A stretch of DNA of 64,000 nucleotides, from assembly GCA_022457155.1 (NCBI GenBank), contig JAJGOT010000315.1, forward strand, positions 755,501-819,500, read 5' to 3'. The stretch comes from Cladopsammia gracilis (Eukaryota > Cnidaria > Anthozoa > Scleractinia > Dendrophylliidae). Below, piece after piece: positions 59,001-63,549 of the stretch. Numbering within the stretch: position 1 is the first letter of the stretch; each line of letters opens with the position of its first letter. The translations under genes were made by a program, and so were the position numbers. Below the pieces are notes generated by a model, which was not told the origin of the DNA, ran no database searches, and saw only the letters and a list, made by a program, of their open reading frames with translations.

Positions 59001-62000
59001 CCGTTATTTTGTCTCTTTAGTTCATATTTCTCCCGCTCATCACTTTTTTTCCTATTTCAACTGATAATAAAGCAAGCTTAAAGCAAGATCCTGGTCATAA
59101 TCGTAAAAGCACGATATATCTGCCGGGACAGTGTTCAATACGAACAATTAGTGAAATTCCCGACTGAAAATGAGAACATTCTATCAGAATCACTAAACAA
59201 TTGAGATGAACAGCTAAGATGTCTTGGCTGGCAAATCGGCGAAAACAAAATGGCGTCGGAAGGAATTGGCTGTGCCTCGTGACCAATCTGTTTATATAGC
59301 CATTCACCTCCGCGAGTTTTTTGCGAGCCATATAAATTGTACTTATAGTCTGTTGTAACCTATGATTAAGTTGTATAACTTCATTTTAATCCTTTAACCC
59401 TCGGACGTACACGTAAAGTTATACCCCAACCGTGATACAAGGGGGAGGGGGGGTGGTTGCAACCCCACCTGGGTTTTTGCGATGTTGCAATATTTCGAAA
59501 ATATTTTACGTCTGATAGGTAGCCTGTGATGTGGTGTACAAGATAAGGTATATATTATGGGTTGTGGCGCTGCTGGGGGTCCTTGACGTTATCCAAGATG
59601 GCTGCCATCTTGGATTTTACTAAAAGTTTAAATTTATCGGAAAAATGCGATAATTGCAAATATTTTTTCCAGAGTTGCTATTGGTAGCATTTTATATGTT
59701 TTTTTTTTTACCGAGAAAAGGTGAAAAACACGCATTTTTATCAGTGGCTTGACTTCATGCTACTTATGATATCATATCGCGTTACCATAGCAACCCGTTG
59801 TCGCCAAACTTTTACAAAATGTGTCTCAAGGATAAACGAACAGCTACTGAAGACGGCATGTGCTAATCATAAATGGCCTTAAAATCGGCATCCACCCCCA
59901 CCCCCTTGTACATCCGAGAATTAAGATCCACAGTGGTACATGTGGGGGAAGGAGTTTAGTTGCAACCCCTCCCTTGAGTTTTTGCGGTATTACGATATAT
60001 CGAAAATATTTTACCTCTAACTGATAACCAGTGATTATGACAGCTAAGATGGCTGCCATCTTCGATTTTACAAAAAATTAAACTTTATTGGAAATGCGAA
60101 AACTGCAAATCAATTTTGTTAGAGTTGTAAGATATGATACAGTTAAACATTTTCCTGCTTTTGGTAGCATTTCATGCGTATGAACAGACAGCTACAGTAG
60201 ACGGTATCTGATAAATATTTTTCCAGAGTTGCAAAATAACATACAATTGAACATTTTTATGCTTTTGGTAGCATTTTATTTTTTTTATTTCACTGAAAAA
60301 AGGTGAAAACCCCCCTTTTTATCAATGGCTTGACTTCATGCTACTTATGACGTCATATCCCGTTACTATAGCAACCAATTATCGCCAAAATATAGCAAAA
60401 TGTGTCTCAAGGATAAACGAACAGCTACTAAAAACGGCATGTGCTAATCTTAAATGGCCTTAAAATGGGCATCCGGCCAACCCCACCCCCTTGTACATCC
60501 GAGAATTAAGATACACAGTGGTACATGTGGGGGGAGGGGTTTAGTTGCAACCCCTCCCTTGAGGTTTTGCGGTATTACGATATATCGAAAATATTTTACC
60601 TCTAATTGATAACCAGTGATTATGACAGCCAAGATGACTGCCATCTTCGATTTTACAAAAAAAATTCAACTTTATTGGAAATGCGAAAACTGCAAATCAA
60701 TTTTGGTAGCGTTGTTGGATATGATACAGTTAAACATTTTCCTGCTTTTGGTAGCATTTCATGCGTATGAACAGACACGTACAGAAGACGGCATCTGCTG
60801 AATATAAATGCTATTTAAAAGTTTGATTTTCATAGCCTTAATACTCTCAAGTTACAGGGAAGCGGATTCCACCCTTCCCCTGTTTCAGAAGATCAAAAAC
60901 GCCAGGTCTAAGTAAAATCAATTTAACACTAAAATACCGTGTTGGTCAAATAATGGAAAAGTTGTAAAAACGTTTCGTTCTTAACCCTATTTTGCTTGGG
61001 CTTTTCTTGAGTTCCTGAGCCTGGGGGAGCAGATTGTCTCCCCCCTTCCCCCCCCCCCCCCCCCCCCCCTTGTAACTACAACAGCATTTAGGCTATGACA
61101 ATGAAACCTGAAGGATACATGGTATATCCTTAACTGTTTCCTTTGTGGTCCACACAATGGAACGATGACGAAATATGACGTGGGAATTGCATAATTAGTT
61201 CTATACAGCCACCATTTTGGATCCGCATTCTTGGATTAAAGGTAAATAAATGCAAATTTAAGGTAAAAAAAATGCAAATGTAACGTGATAAATAAAATGT
61301 CATACCAAATTATTGCTTGGTAAATTTTACGAAGTTTGATAACGTTTGATCTCATTAAAAAACTAATGAATGTTAAAAGTTAGCTCGGTATAATAAATTT
61401 ACGACGAGAATGCCAAAAGGCATACTTGTTCTGTTTTATCTTAAGTTTATTTTAAATGCTCAATCGGTTTAAATAAGCTACCCATCTATGAGCACATCAA
61501 AAGGTGCTAATGCAACCATTTCAACTGGCGGCATAAAGTGCTTGTTTTAAATTTCCTTTAAACGAAATGTTTAAGGGTTGATGCATTATTATTTTGTTTT
61601 TATGCAGATTTTTCTACAGCTGTCCCATCTGTTCCAGCAAAAGTCAACAAAGATGTCATATATGGACCAGTCATTGGAGTCCTAGCCTTGATATTAGTTT
61701 CAGGAATAATTTACTTTATAATAAAGGCACAGAGACGTAAGTAAGAGTAACTCATTGTTTCTTAAAAATTACAAATATCACGAGGTTATTCCATACGGCT
61801 TTGAAGCCAGACTTTCGACCACACGTGTGTGGAGTCACTTTAGTGTAACGAATGATGCGTTTGATGTTGGAATTGATTGTTCTATTCGTCAGGTCTTTCT
61901 TATTGGTATCATGCTGCTTTCTTTGACAATAATTTTCTCAGCTCATCGAGGGTACCAGAGAACCCTTAGGTATAAAAAATCTACCAAAACGTTTGGAGGT

Positions 62001-62307
62001 TAACTTTGCGATAGGCAGCATATCTTCTTCCGGTATTTTTTACTTTAGAAAATTTTGATATTGTTTTATTGTTTATTTTTTATTTTGCGAGATGACTTTT
62101 GCAGTACGAATGCTTTCTTAAATTAAACAACCTTTACACCAAAACTGTATTCGCACGACCTCTGTAGGTCCCCAAGCAGTGTTAGTTAAATGAATTAACT
62201 CTCGTCTTGACTAACTTGACTTATATCCGTCTCCCCGGGTGGGGAATAGGGCCGGGAGAATTAACCTTGACGTAAACGCGAACTTATACCCCAACCGTGG
62301 TACAAGG

Positions 62308-62340
<33 letters not shown>

Positions 62341-63549
62341 TTGCGGTGTTATAATATTTCGAAAATATTTTACCTCTAACAGATAGTCTGTGATGTGCTC
62401 TATAAGGTAAAGAAACATTATGGGTTATGGCACTGCTGGGGATCTGTGACCTCATCTAAATTGGATTGAATTTTACTAAAAACTCAAATTTTTCGGAAAA
62501 ATGCGGATTTTTATTTTTATTTCGCTAGAGTTGTAAAGTATGATACAATAAAAAAAATTACTGCTTTTGGTAGCCCTTTATGATTTTTTTTCCACAAAAA
62601 AGGTAAAAAGCACCATTTTTTTCAAAAATGGGTTGACCTCGAGCTACTTATGGCGTCATATCTCGTTACCATATTAACTGATCCTCTCCAACGTTTATCG
62701 AAATGTGTTTCAAGGATAAACGAACAGCTACTGAGGACAGCATGTGCTAATAAAAAATGCTCTTGGAAATCAGGAAAACCTTCAGAGAAATCTTGTGCTT
62801 TTTTAACATCAGCATCGAAACATGTTTCCCTTAAACATGTTTGCAAATTCATTGTTCACATTAATTGTCAATTTCAAAACACGTTTCTTGCCTTGTTAAA
62901 TCTTTATAATTGCACATGAACCGAAACAAACATGAGCTCGAACTTTCTGTCGTGTGATCTTGTGGTTTAATCGCACTTGTCAAGCTCTTCGGAAACAAAG
63001 GGTGGTGTAACAAGGAGACAACATTTTCGCTATAAAGTGTTTCATTTGGCTTAGATCGAAACTATCTCGTGAAATAGTTTCAATCGTGCTCAGATTAAAA
63101 GTGTTTCGGCACAATGCGCCGTGTAACACTTTTCACATTGGCTAGGCTGTAGTGGTCTCCTGGCCTTATAATTTTATGTATAAAATCTGTATTCTAGTTA
63201 GGCGTAGTTAAATAAAAAGAATAAAGAAAGAAATATTGAAACATGTTTTATTCGTGATCAGACTAAACATGTTTCGTCCTAGTGTGAACACAGCATTGTA
63301 AACTTATTCTTTCTTTTTTCAAACTTAGGTCAACGAGCTGATCGGTAAGTTGTCATGGAGTTTTAATCTAATAAATACGATTTGCCGTAATATAATAAAC
63401 ACGATTTGCCGTTTCTAGATCAATCTTAGAAACGAGTGATTGTCATTAAACCACTTTACAGCACAGAGAATCACAAATGTTGTGTCTGACGACATGTTTA
63501 TTCTTTTAGACAAAATGAAAATCGGGACAAATTAAGAGGGTCTCATTTT
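25568..63549 (+). CDS. Ig-domain / SEA-like type I membrane protein gene (3' incomplete)
   Basis: The coding exons are 25568-25634, 30975-31316, 48793-49059, 49807-50064, 53346-53579, 55194-55288, 56826-56884, 58353-58555, 61608-61736, 63329-63344 and 63510-63549. All have AG/GT borders. Phases chain as 1-1-1-1-1-0-2-1-1-2-0 with no stop when joined. The product has a signal peptide, a V-type Ig domain lacking cysteines, three I/C2-type Ig domains, an SEA-like module, a Thr/Pro-rich stalk, one transmembrane helix and a basic cytoplasmic start ([13 protein letters not shown]). The tail continues outside the window, so a kinase domain or signalling motif cannot be judged. The layout fits cnidarian Ig receptors such as receptor kinases or allorecognition-type proteins, but I do not recognise the exact gene. 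Joining exon 1 and exon 2 to the rest across TE-filled introns is inferred from strand and phase. Confidence 0.8.
26189..26570. mobile_element. MITE with GTGTTTTCAC(A/G)AG ends, in intron 1
   Basis: TCCGTGTTTTCACAAGCGATTTTTC (26189) and GAGAAAAACCGGCCTCGTGAAAACACAGCC (ending 26570) are inverted relatives. The interior has several TTAAGCGA / CTCGCTTAA motifs. Confidence 0.55.
26823..27888 (+). mobile_element. 1.07 kb DNA transposon remnant (AAGGGACACTGTCACG ends), in intron 1
   Basis: AAGGGACACTGTCACG at 26823 is inverted at 27873-27888. It contains a frameshifted ORF (26977-27342): [11 protein letters not shown]...RKRVFG, then in another frame [17 protein letters not shown] and [18 protein letters not shown]. 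The SDS-F--HLLSLEY pattern resembles an N-terminal motif of cnidarian mobile-element proteins, but I cannot name the family. Confidence 0.65.
27484..27670. mobile_element. pogo/Tc1-mariner-type MITE (CAGTGGAACCCCG), TA TSD
   Basis: CAGTGGAACCCCG and CGGGGTTCCACTG ends are flanked by TA (27482-27483 and 27671-27672). The interior has TTAATACGG(T/C)CACC units. It lies within the 26823-27888 element. Similar ends occur at 36210-36692 and 53859-54035. Confidence 0.8.
28001..28160. mobile_element. hAT-like MITE (CAGGGGTGGATCAAGG)
   Basis: CAGGGGTGGATCAAGGG...GGGTGCGCACCCCC at the left is paired with GGGGGTGCACCCCC...CCTGGATCCGCCCCTG at the right. CAGGGG-type ends are typical of hAT MITEs. Confidence 0.7.
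28315..28495. mobile_element. MITE with TATAGAGTGTTTTCACGTGAC ends
   Basis: TATAGAGTGTTTTCACGTGACGTCA and GTCACGTGAGTGAAAACACTCTATA are inverted ends. Inside, GGCGGCCATATTGGTGTCCCAAA is present twice in tandem (about 28343 and 28374). Confidence 0.8.
28701..29741. mobile_element. 1.04 kb CACTGGA-ended TIR element, in intron 1
   Basis: CACTGGACAAAACAATTCAG (28701) is inverted as CTGAATTGTTTTTTCCAGTG (ends 29741). The similarity continues inward for about 130 bp with divergence. It is flanked by TA on both sides. The interior is non-coding (a 77-codon minus ORF at 29151-29384 is not recognised). Confidence 0.7.
29742..30340. other. Intron 1 spacer with AATAAGCGCCCC repeat
   Basis: AAATAAGCGTCCCGCTCCCCCTTC (30007) and AAATAAGCGCCCCGGGCGCTAA (30064) are two copies of a dispersed motif. 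Nothing else is recognised. Confidence 0.35.
30341..30779 (-). other. Minus-strand ORF with hydrophobic segment; possible exon or relic
   Basis: The minus frame begins after a possible acceptor (CTGTGATCTTTCAG|GTGC at about 30777). It reads [20 protein letters not shown], then [20 protein letters not shown], i.e. hydrophobic segments followed by basic residues, like a membrane-exit region. It is antisense to the Ig receptor and no partner exons were found, so it may be chance or a relic. Confidence 0.25.
30975..31316 (+). CDS. Ig receptor exon 2: V-type Ig domain without cysteines
   Basis: Acceptor TTGCTTTCTAG at 30974, donor ACAGA|GTAAGTC at 31317; 342 nt, phase 1-1. It encodes [20 protein letters not shown] (strands A-B-C), [18 protein letters not shown] (D-E) and [16 protein letters not shown] (F-G). 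The B- and F-strand cysteines of a canonical Ig domain are absent: the B strand reads VTLEWTY and the F strand RTYDF. There are two N-glycosylation sequons (NIT). Confidence 0.8.
31470..31534 (+). pseudogene. Decayed partial copy of exon 2
   Basis: AACCGTCCACATCAAAGCCCG...ACATACAG|GTAAGTC-like sequence parallels the last 60 bases of exon 2 (TTACCGTCCAGAACGAAGCCCGCC...) including its donor. The upstream part is lost and the frame is broken. Confidence 0.65.
31535..32621. other. Intron 2, no gene seen before the DIRS element
   Basis: AT-rich. The 92-codon plus ORF (31980-32258) is not recognised. The last part (32580-32621) is probably the DIRS leader. Confidence 0.35.
32622..32990 (+). pseudogene. 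DIRS gag-like ORF, N-terminal part
   Basis: From ATG at 32622: [20 protein letters not shown]...ELGR. A frameshift near 32700 follows, then [40 protein letters not shown] and LILLAEKR. The E/K-rich coiled-coil-like region with ERQKLILLA is a recurrent feature of cnidarian DIRS gag proteins. The hAT-like insertion cuts it off; the zinc-knuckle end of the same protein is found at 38171, beyond it. Confidence 0.65.
33614..33703. repeat. (GTAT)n microsatellite
   Basis: About 90 bases of GTAT/TATG units with a few GCGTG interruptions. Confidence 0.95.
33702..33793. repeat. 45-bp tandem duplication
   Basis: GTGAAACAACAAA(CA)TAATCAATGAAATCAATAATAAGTTTACA occurs twice head to tail right after the microsatellite. 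Confidence 0.9.
34240..35060 (-). pseudogene. LINE (CR1/L2-like) C-terminal RT fragment
   Basis: The minus ORF 35046-34375 (223 aa) reads [69 protein letters not shown] and [17 protein letters not shown]. This is the conserved region after the RT palm in CR1/L2/Jockey-like elements. A 3' tail with AATAAAG and (TATG)-type units lies at 34374-34240, so the copy is 5'-truncated. It sits inside the hAT-like element. Confidence 0.8.
35489..35644. mobile_element. hAT-like MITE (CAGGGGCATAGCTAGG)
   Basis: CAGGGGCATAGCTAGGGGGGTC and CCTAGCTACGCCCCTG ends are inverted. Nested in the 4.9 kb hAT-like element. Confidence 0.75.
35830..35920 (+). repeat. TTCCGAAGA(TGT) short repeat
   Basis: (T)TCCGAAGA / TTCGAAGAC units recur about seven times. 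The small ORF across them (35813-36037) is a by-product. Confidence 0.6.
36210..36692. mobile_element. pogo-type MITE (CAGTGGAACCCCG), 483 bp, TA TSD
   Basis: CAGTGGAACCCCGTTCTACGGACACC and GGTGTCCGTATTAACCGGGTTCCACTG-like ends are flanked by TA. The interior has repeated TTAATACGGACA units. Nested in the hAT-like element. Confidence 0.8.
36695..37894. other. hAT-like element interior, no gene
   Basis: Only short unremarkable ORFs (37023-37250 and 37732-37920, minus). No transposase motifs. Confidence 0.35.
38171..39000 (+). pseudogene. DIRS zinc knuckle and truncated reverse transcriptase
   Basis: [15 protein letters not shown] at about 38171-38218 is a C-x2-C-x4-H-x4-C knuckle ending the gag protein. 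From about 38720, [35 protein letters not shown] and [14 protein letters not shown] correspond to the RT fingers and palm start (FDLK...YH..I, with one catalytic Asp). Sequence after FIFTK jumps to the recombinase, so the Y-x-DD motif and RNase H are deleted. Confidence 0.75.
39698..40357. mobile_element. 660-bp MITE, TTAA TSD, in the recombinase gene
   Basis: TTAA+GGACGTTCG (39694) and GAACGTCC+TTAA (ends 40361) are inverted ends with a TTAA duplication. Removing the element and one TTAA restores CCTG-TTAA-GTTACTTAAGAGG, codons PVKLLKR, in frame. Confidence 0.85.
40391..40632 (+). repeat. 60-bp in-frame tandem repeat with C20 tract
   Basis: Four copies of a 60-base unit (20 codons, [20 protein letters not shown]) lie within the recombinase frame: 40391-40440 (partial), 40441-40500, 40501-40560 and 40561-40632. 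A 20-base C run (40574-40593) in the last copy breaks the frame. Confidence 0.9.
41061..41731. repeat. Spacer with repeated AGCCTAACTGGC motif
   Basis: (A/T)GCCTAACTGGC appears at about 41571, 41651 and 41730, with a related CCTTACTGGCAGCCTAACTGGC near 41560. These may be terminal or split repeats of the adjoining Ngaro-like element. No gene. Confidence 0.45.
41732..42956 (-). pseudogene. Ngaro-like tyrosine recombinase (frameshifted)
   Basis: N-terminal zinc-ribbon-like CQSCGYQ, then core-binding [20 protein letters not shown] and [14 protein letters not shown] (42956-42545). After a frameshift near 42540, [20 protein letters not shown] continues in another frame, then [13 protein letters not shown] (first catalytic Arg, about 42280). 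A further break near 42180 leads to [13 protein letters not shown], then [11 protein letters not shown] (H-x-x-R) and [14 protein letters not shown] (W and nucleophile Tyr). All catalytic residues are visible, but two frame breaks disable this copy. Confidence 0.8.
43038..45293 (-). pseudogene. Ngaro-like reverse transcriptase/RNase H polyprotein
   Basis: The N-terminal part (45293-44880) reads [20 protein letters not shown] and [19 protein letters not shown]. One frameshift near 44900 joins it to the 665-aa frame (45035-43038): [47 protein letters not shown] and YIDDRRNG (catalytic DD). RNase H motifs follow ([40 protein letters not shown]). About 200 residues of element-specific C-terminus end in a hydrophobic tail. 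Apart from the frameshift it looks young. Confidence 0.85.
45331..45398. repeat. (TA)n microsatellite
   Basis: 68 bases of uninterrupted TA, at the junction of the Ngaro-like element and the Penelope fragment. Confidence 0.95.
45465..46035 (-). pseudogene. Penelope-like element 3' end (GIY-YIG), minus copy
   Basis: The minus strand from 46035 reads [36 protein letters not shown] and [13 protein letters not shown], the GIY-YIG endonuclease region of Penelope-like RTs. The 3' non-coding part ends at TTTCTTTCCTCCATAAACATAT. It is almost identical, inverted, to 46263-46825. Confidence 0.8.
46019..46825 (+). pseudogene. Penelope-like element 3' end (GIY-YIG), plus copy
   Basis: From 46019, [20 protein letters not shown] and [18 protein letters not shown] (the RT-to-nuclease linker), then [15 protein letters not shown]. 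An 8-9 base deletion (lost CTACAATCA-like bases relative to the minus copy, near 46270) shifts the frame to [30 protein letters not shown] and [16 protein letters not shown], to about 46646. The 3' UTR ends at CTCCATAAACATATATA. 5'-truncated, with no RT domain. Confidence 0.8.
46817..47018. repeat. (TA)n tracts around an 85-bp spacer
   Basis: TA runs at 46817-46852 (interrupted by CACA) and 46937-47017, separated by a unique stretch containing GTGCCCTCCCGGTTATTACC. Confidence 0.9.
47168..47645. repeat. GGGTCGACTAACGACCAAAAC minisatellite
   Basis: About 20 tandem units of 21-24 bp (CTCTCGGGTCGACTAACGACCAAAA consensus) with point and length variation. The units are adjacent, with no unique spacers. 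A tail of degenerate units continues to about 47680. Confidence 0.95.
47857..48432 (-). other. Candidate first exon [12 protein letters not shown] (minus), intron read-through
   Basis: The minus ORF starts at 48432: [20 protein letters not shown], then [19 protein letters not shown] donor-like CACGAG|GTATTTTTTATT follows at about 48314. The remaining 150 codons are hydrophobic low-complexity sequence that looks like read-through intron. It may be the first exon of the Ngaro-like element's gag or of an unrelated minus-strand gene. No downstream exon was identified. Confidence 0.3.
48433..48792. other. End of intron 2, no gene
   Basis: Spacer up to the acceptor TTTTTTATAG. Confidence 0.4.
48793..49059 (+). 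CDS. Ig receptor exon 3: Ig domain
   Basis: Acceptor TTGTTTTTTATAG (48792), donor AACT|GTGAGTA (49060); 267 nt, phase 1-1. It encodes [20 protein letters not shown] and [20 protein letters not shown], then [15 protein letters not shown]. The B-strand Cys, C-strand Trp and D-x-G-x-Y-x-C-like F strand (here NAGTYRC) are intact. There are two or more N-glycosylation sequons. Confidence 0.95.
49262..49614. mobile_element. MITE in intron 3
   Basis: AATTAAGTGGTGGAGTATTT...TGAGTGTTGTGTCTGTGAGTTATAGAGG at the left is inverted at the right (CCTCTATAACCCACAGACGCAACACTCA...CACCACTCAATTAAT). Confidence 0.7.
49807..50064 (+). CDS. Ig receptor exon 4: Ig domain
   Basis: Acceptor CTCTTGTTTCAG (49806), donor AATG|GTTAGA (50065); 258 nt, phase 1-1. 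It encodes [40 protein letters not shown] and [20 protein letters not shown]. Canonical Cys pair; C-strand Tyr (TYQLF) in place of Trp; several sequons. Confidence 0.95.
50765..51213. mobile_element. TTAAGTAATGATCCGCATAAGAA MITE, copy 1
   Basis: TTAAGTAATGATCCGCATAAGAA at the left is an imperfect inverse of TTCTTATGTGAAGCATTACTTAA at the right. A second copy about 90% similar lies at 55497-55970. It sits just upstream of the truncated Ig exon. Confidence 0.85.
51300..51475 (+). pseudogene. 5'-truncated Ig exon (C to G strands)
   Basis: It encodes [20 protein letters not shown] and [20 protein letters not shown], then [16 protein letters not shown], followed by a phase-1 donor CAGT|GTAAGA at 51476. 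The A-B strands with the first Cys are missing, and no acceptor in the required phase is visible upstream. I therefore treat it as a decayed exon, skipped in the mature transcript. Confidence 0.65.
51655..51715 (+). pseudogene. Faint Ig exon relic
   Basis: GGCAGTACACGAATCAAACGTGTTAGAACTCACCAATATTAAG parallels GTGGTAAGCGCACCAATGG...TTAGAATTCACAAATATTACC of the exon above (51345-51395). No frame remains. Confidence 0.4.
52165..52245 (+). pseudogene. Ig exon relic (F-G strands) with donor
   Basis: GGAGCGAAGCTTGAGATCACAG (GAKLEIT), then, after a small deletion, a frame encoding [19 protein letters not shown] and a phase-1 donor AATT|GTAAGT at 52246. Only the E and F-G strands are left. Confidence 0.6.
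52940..53280. repeat. TTCAGACGCCGAACTTTTCATG repeat cluster
   Basis: TTCAGACGCCGAACTTTTCATGAGCCGAACCTAAT-like units occur at 52948 and 53112. Inverted partners ATGAAAAGTTCGGCGTCTGAATCA occur at about 52998-53021 and AAGTTCGGCGTCTGAATCAA at 53262-53281. The result is two MITE-like inverted-repeat units side by side (52948-53021 and 53112-53280). Confidence 0.75.
53346..53579 (+). CDS. Ig receptor exon 5: Ig domain
   Basis: Acceptor TCGTTTTTCTCATAG (53345), donor TTAA|GTAAGTT (53580); 234 nt, phase 1-1. It encodes [20 protein letters not shown] and [20 protein letters not shown], then [20 protein letters not shown]. Canonical Cys pair plus two extra cysteines in the C-D region ([10 protein letters not shown]), which may form an additional disulfide. 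Confidence 0.95.
53859..54035. mobile_element. pogo-type MITE (CAGTGGAATCCTGATA), TA TSD
   Basis: CAGTGGAATCCTGATA and TATCGGGATTCTACTG ends are flanked by TA. Inside are repeated TCGATAACTCGAA units. In the intron after Ig exon 5. Confidence 0.8.
54036..55193. other. Intron, no gene seen
   Basis: AT-rich intronic sequence. The 90-codon plus ORF at 54130-54402 is hydrophobic but has no splice context and is probably chance. Confidence 0.4.
55194..55288 (+). CDS. Ig receptor exon: start of SEA-like module
   Basis: Acceptor ATTTTTTTAACAG (55193), donor AGCG|GTATGT (55289); 95 nt, phase 1 in, 0 out. It encodes [20 protein letters not shown] and [10 protein letters not shown]. The hydrophobic strand followed by an amphipathic helix (FWDKLQKA) fits the N-terminal half of an SEA fold. 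Confidence 0.8.
55497..55970. mobile_element. TTAAGTAATGATCCGCATAAGAA MITE, copy 2
   Basis: Same family as 50765-51213, complete with both TIRs (TTAAGTAATGATCCGC... and ...TTCTTATGTGGAACATTACTTAA). Confidence 0.85.
56826..56884 (+). CDS. Ig receptor micro-exon: middle of SEA-like module
   Basis: Acceptor TTATCTGTTTTAG (56825), donor ACGAG|GTGCAG (56885); 59 nt, phase 0 in, 2 out. It encodes [20 protein letters not shown]. Too short for ORF tracks; supported by phase continuity on both sides. Confidence 0.8.
57212..57501. mobile_element. MITE with (C)AGGTAAAATCCGGTCCAGGTTAAAT ends
   Basis: CAGGTAAAATTCGTTCTCAGGTTAAATA is inverted as TGATTTAACCTGGACCGGATTTTACC. The interior contains CTAACC/GGTTAG-rich repeats that are themselves partly palindromic. 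Confidence 0.7.
57817..58283. repeat. Tandem duplication, 217-bp period
   Basis: GTATTCATTGCCTG...TTTGCTGGGGTTTTTA(A/G)GATGAGGCAAA...TAAGAGAGTTCA is present at 57817-58033 and again at 58034-58283. The second copy has an extra segment of about 35 bp (58080-58118). It lies just before the next exon. Confidence 0.9.
58353..58555 (+). CDS. Ig receptor exon: SEA-like C-terminal half and stalk
   Basis: Acceptor TTTTTACTTGCAG (58352), donor TGACG|GTATGA (58556); 203 nt, phase 2 in, 1 out. It encodes [20 protein letters not shown], then [14 protein letters not shown] and a [16 protein letters not shown] stalk. GSLSV resembles the G-S-V-V-V autocleavage motif of SEA domains, so the ectodomain may be cut there and stay non-covalently attached (inference). 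Confidence 0.85.
59394..59924. repeat. CCGAG(A)ATTAA MITE family, array copy 1
   Basis: It starts TTAACCCTCGGACGTACACG and ends CTTGTACATCCGAGAATTAA. TTAA is at both ends. It contains ATATCGCGTTACCATAGCAACC and AAAATGTGTCTCAAGGATAAACGAACAGCTACT. Confidence 0.8.
59921..60509. repeat. MITE family, array copy 2
   Basis: It shares its first TTAA with the end of copy 1. From TTAAGATCCACAGTGGTACATG to CTTGTACATCCGAGAATTAA (60506-60509). It contains an internal duplication of the ATTTCATGCGTATGAACAGACA segment relative to copy 1. Confidence 0.8.
60506..60855. repeat. MITE family, array copy 3 (partial)
   Basis: It begins at the TTAA that ends copy 2 and matches copy 2 for about 290 bases (GATACACAGTGGTACATGTGGGG...), then diverges. 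Confidence 0.75.
60980..61400. mobile_element. Relative of the 6892-7363 MITE, opposite orientation, with C-rich tract
   Basis: TTAACCCTATTTTGCTTGGGCTTTT...GAGTTCCTGAGCCTGGGGG (60981) and GCTATGACAATGAAACCT(G)...GGTATATCC match the complement of 7210-7363. A run of about 24 C (61041-61068, briefly interrupted) lies inside. The right boundary is uncertain. Confidence 0.6.
61608..61736 (+). CDS. Ig receptor exon: transmembrane segment
   Basis: Acceptor TTGTTTTTATGCAG (61607), donor AGAC|GTAAGT (61737); 129 nt, phase 1-1. It encodes [14 protein letters not shown] followed by [20 protein letters not shown] and FIIKAQR. This is one hydrophobic helix of about 23 residues with a basic inner flank, giving type I topology. 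Confidence 0.95.
61737..63328. other. Intron with another MITE copy and GTT microsatellite
   Basis: 62261 to about 62745 is a diverged copy of the 59.4 kb MITE family (TTAACC..., CCCCAACCGTGGTACAAGG, TATCTCGTTACC, AAACGAACAGCTACTGA). A (GTT)n run at about 62307-62340 replaces its G/C-rich part. Elsewhere nothing is recognised. Confidence 0.6.
63329..63344 (+). CDS. Ig receptor 16-nt micro-exon (cytoplasmic)
   Basis: Acceptor TTTTTTCAAACTTAG, donor GATCG|GTAAGT; 16 nt, phase 1 in, 2 out, encoding about five residues (R-QRAD-R). It is supported by strong splice borders and by fitting both neighbours' phases, though a 16-nt exon always carries risk. Confidence 0.6.
63510..63549 (+). CDS. Ig receptor cytoplasmic exon
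   Basis: Acceptor TTTATTCTTTTAG (63509), donor TTTT|GTAAGT (63550); 40 nt, phase 2 in, 0 out. It encodes [13 protein letters not shown]. The coding sequence continues beyond the window. Confidence 0.65.
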
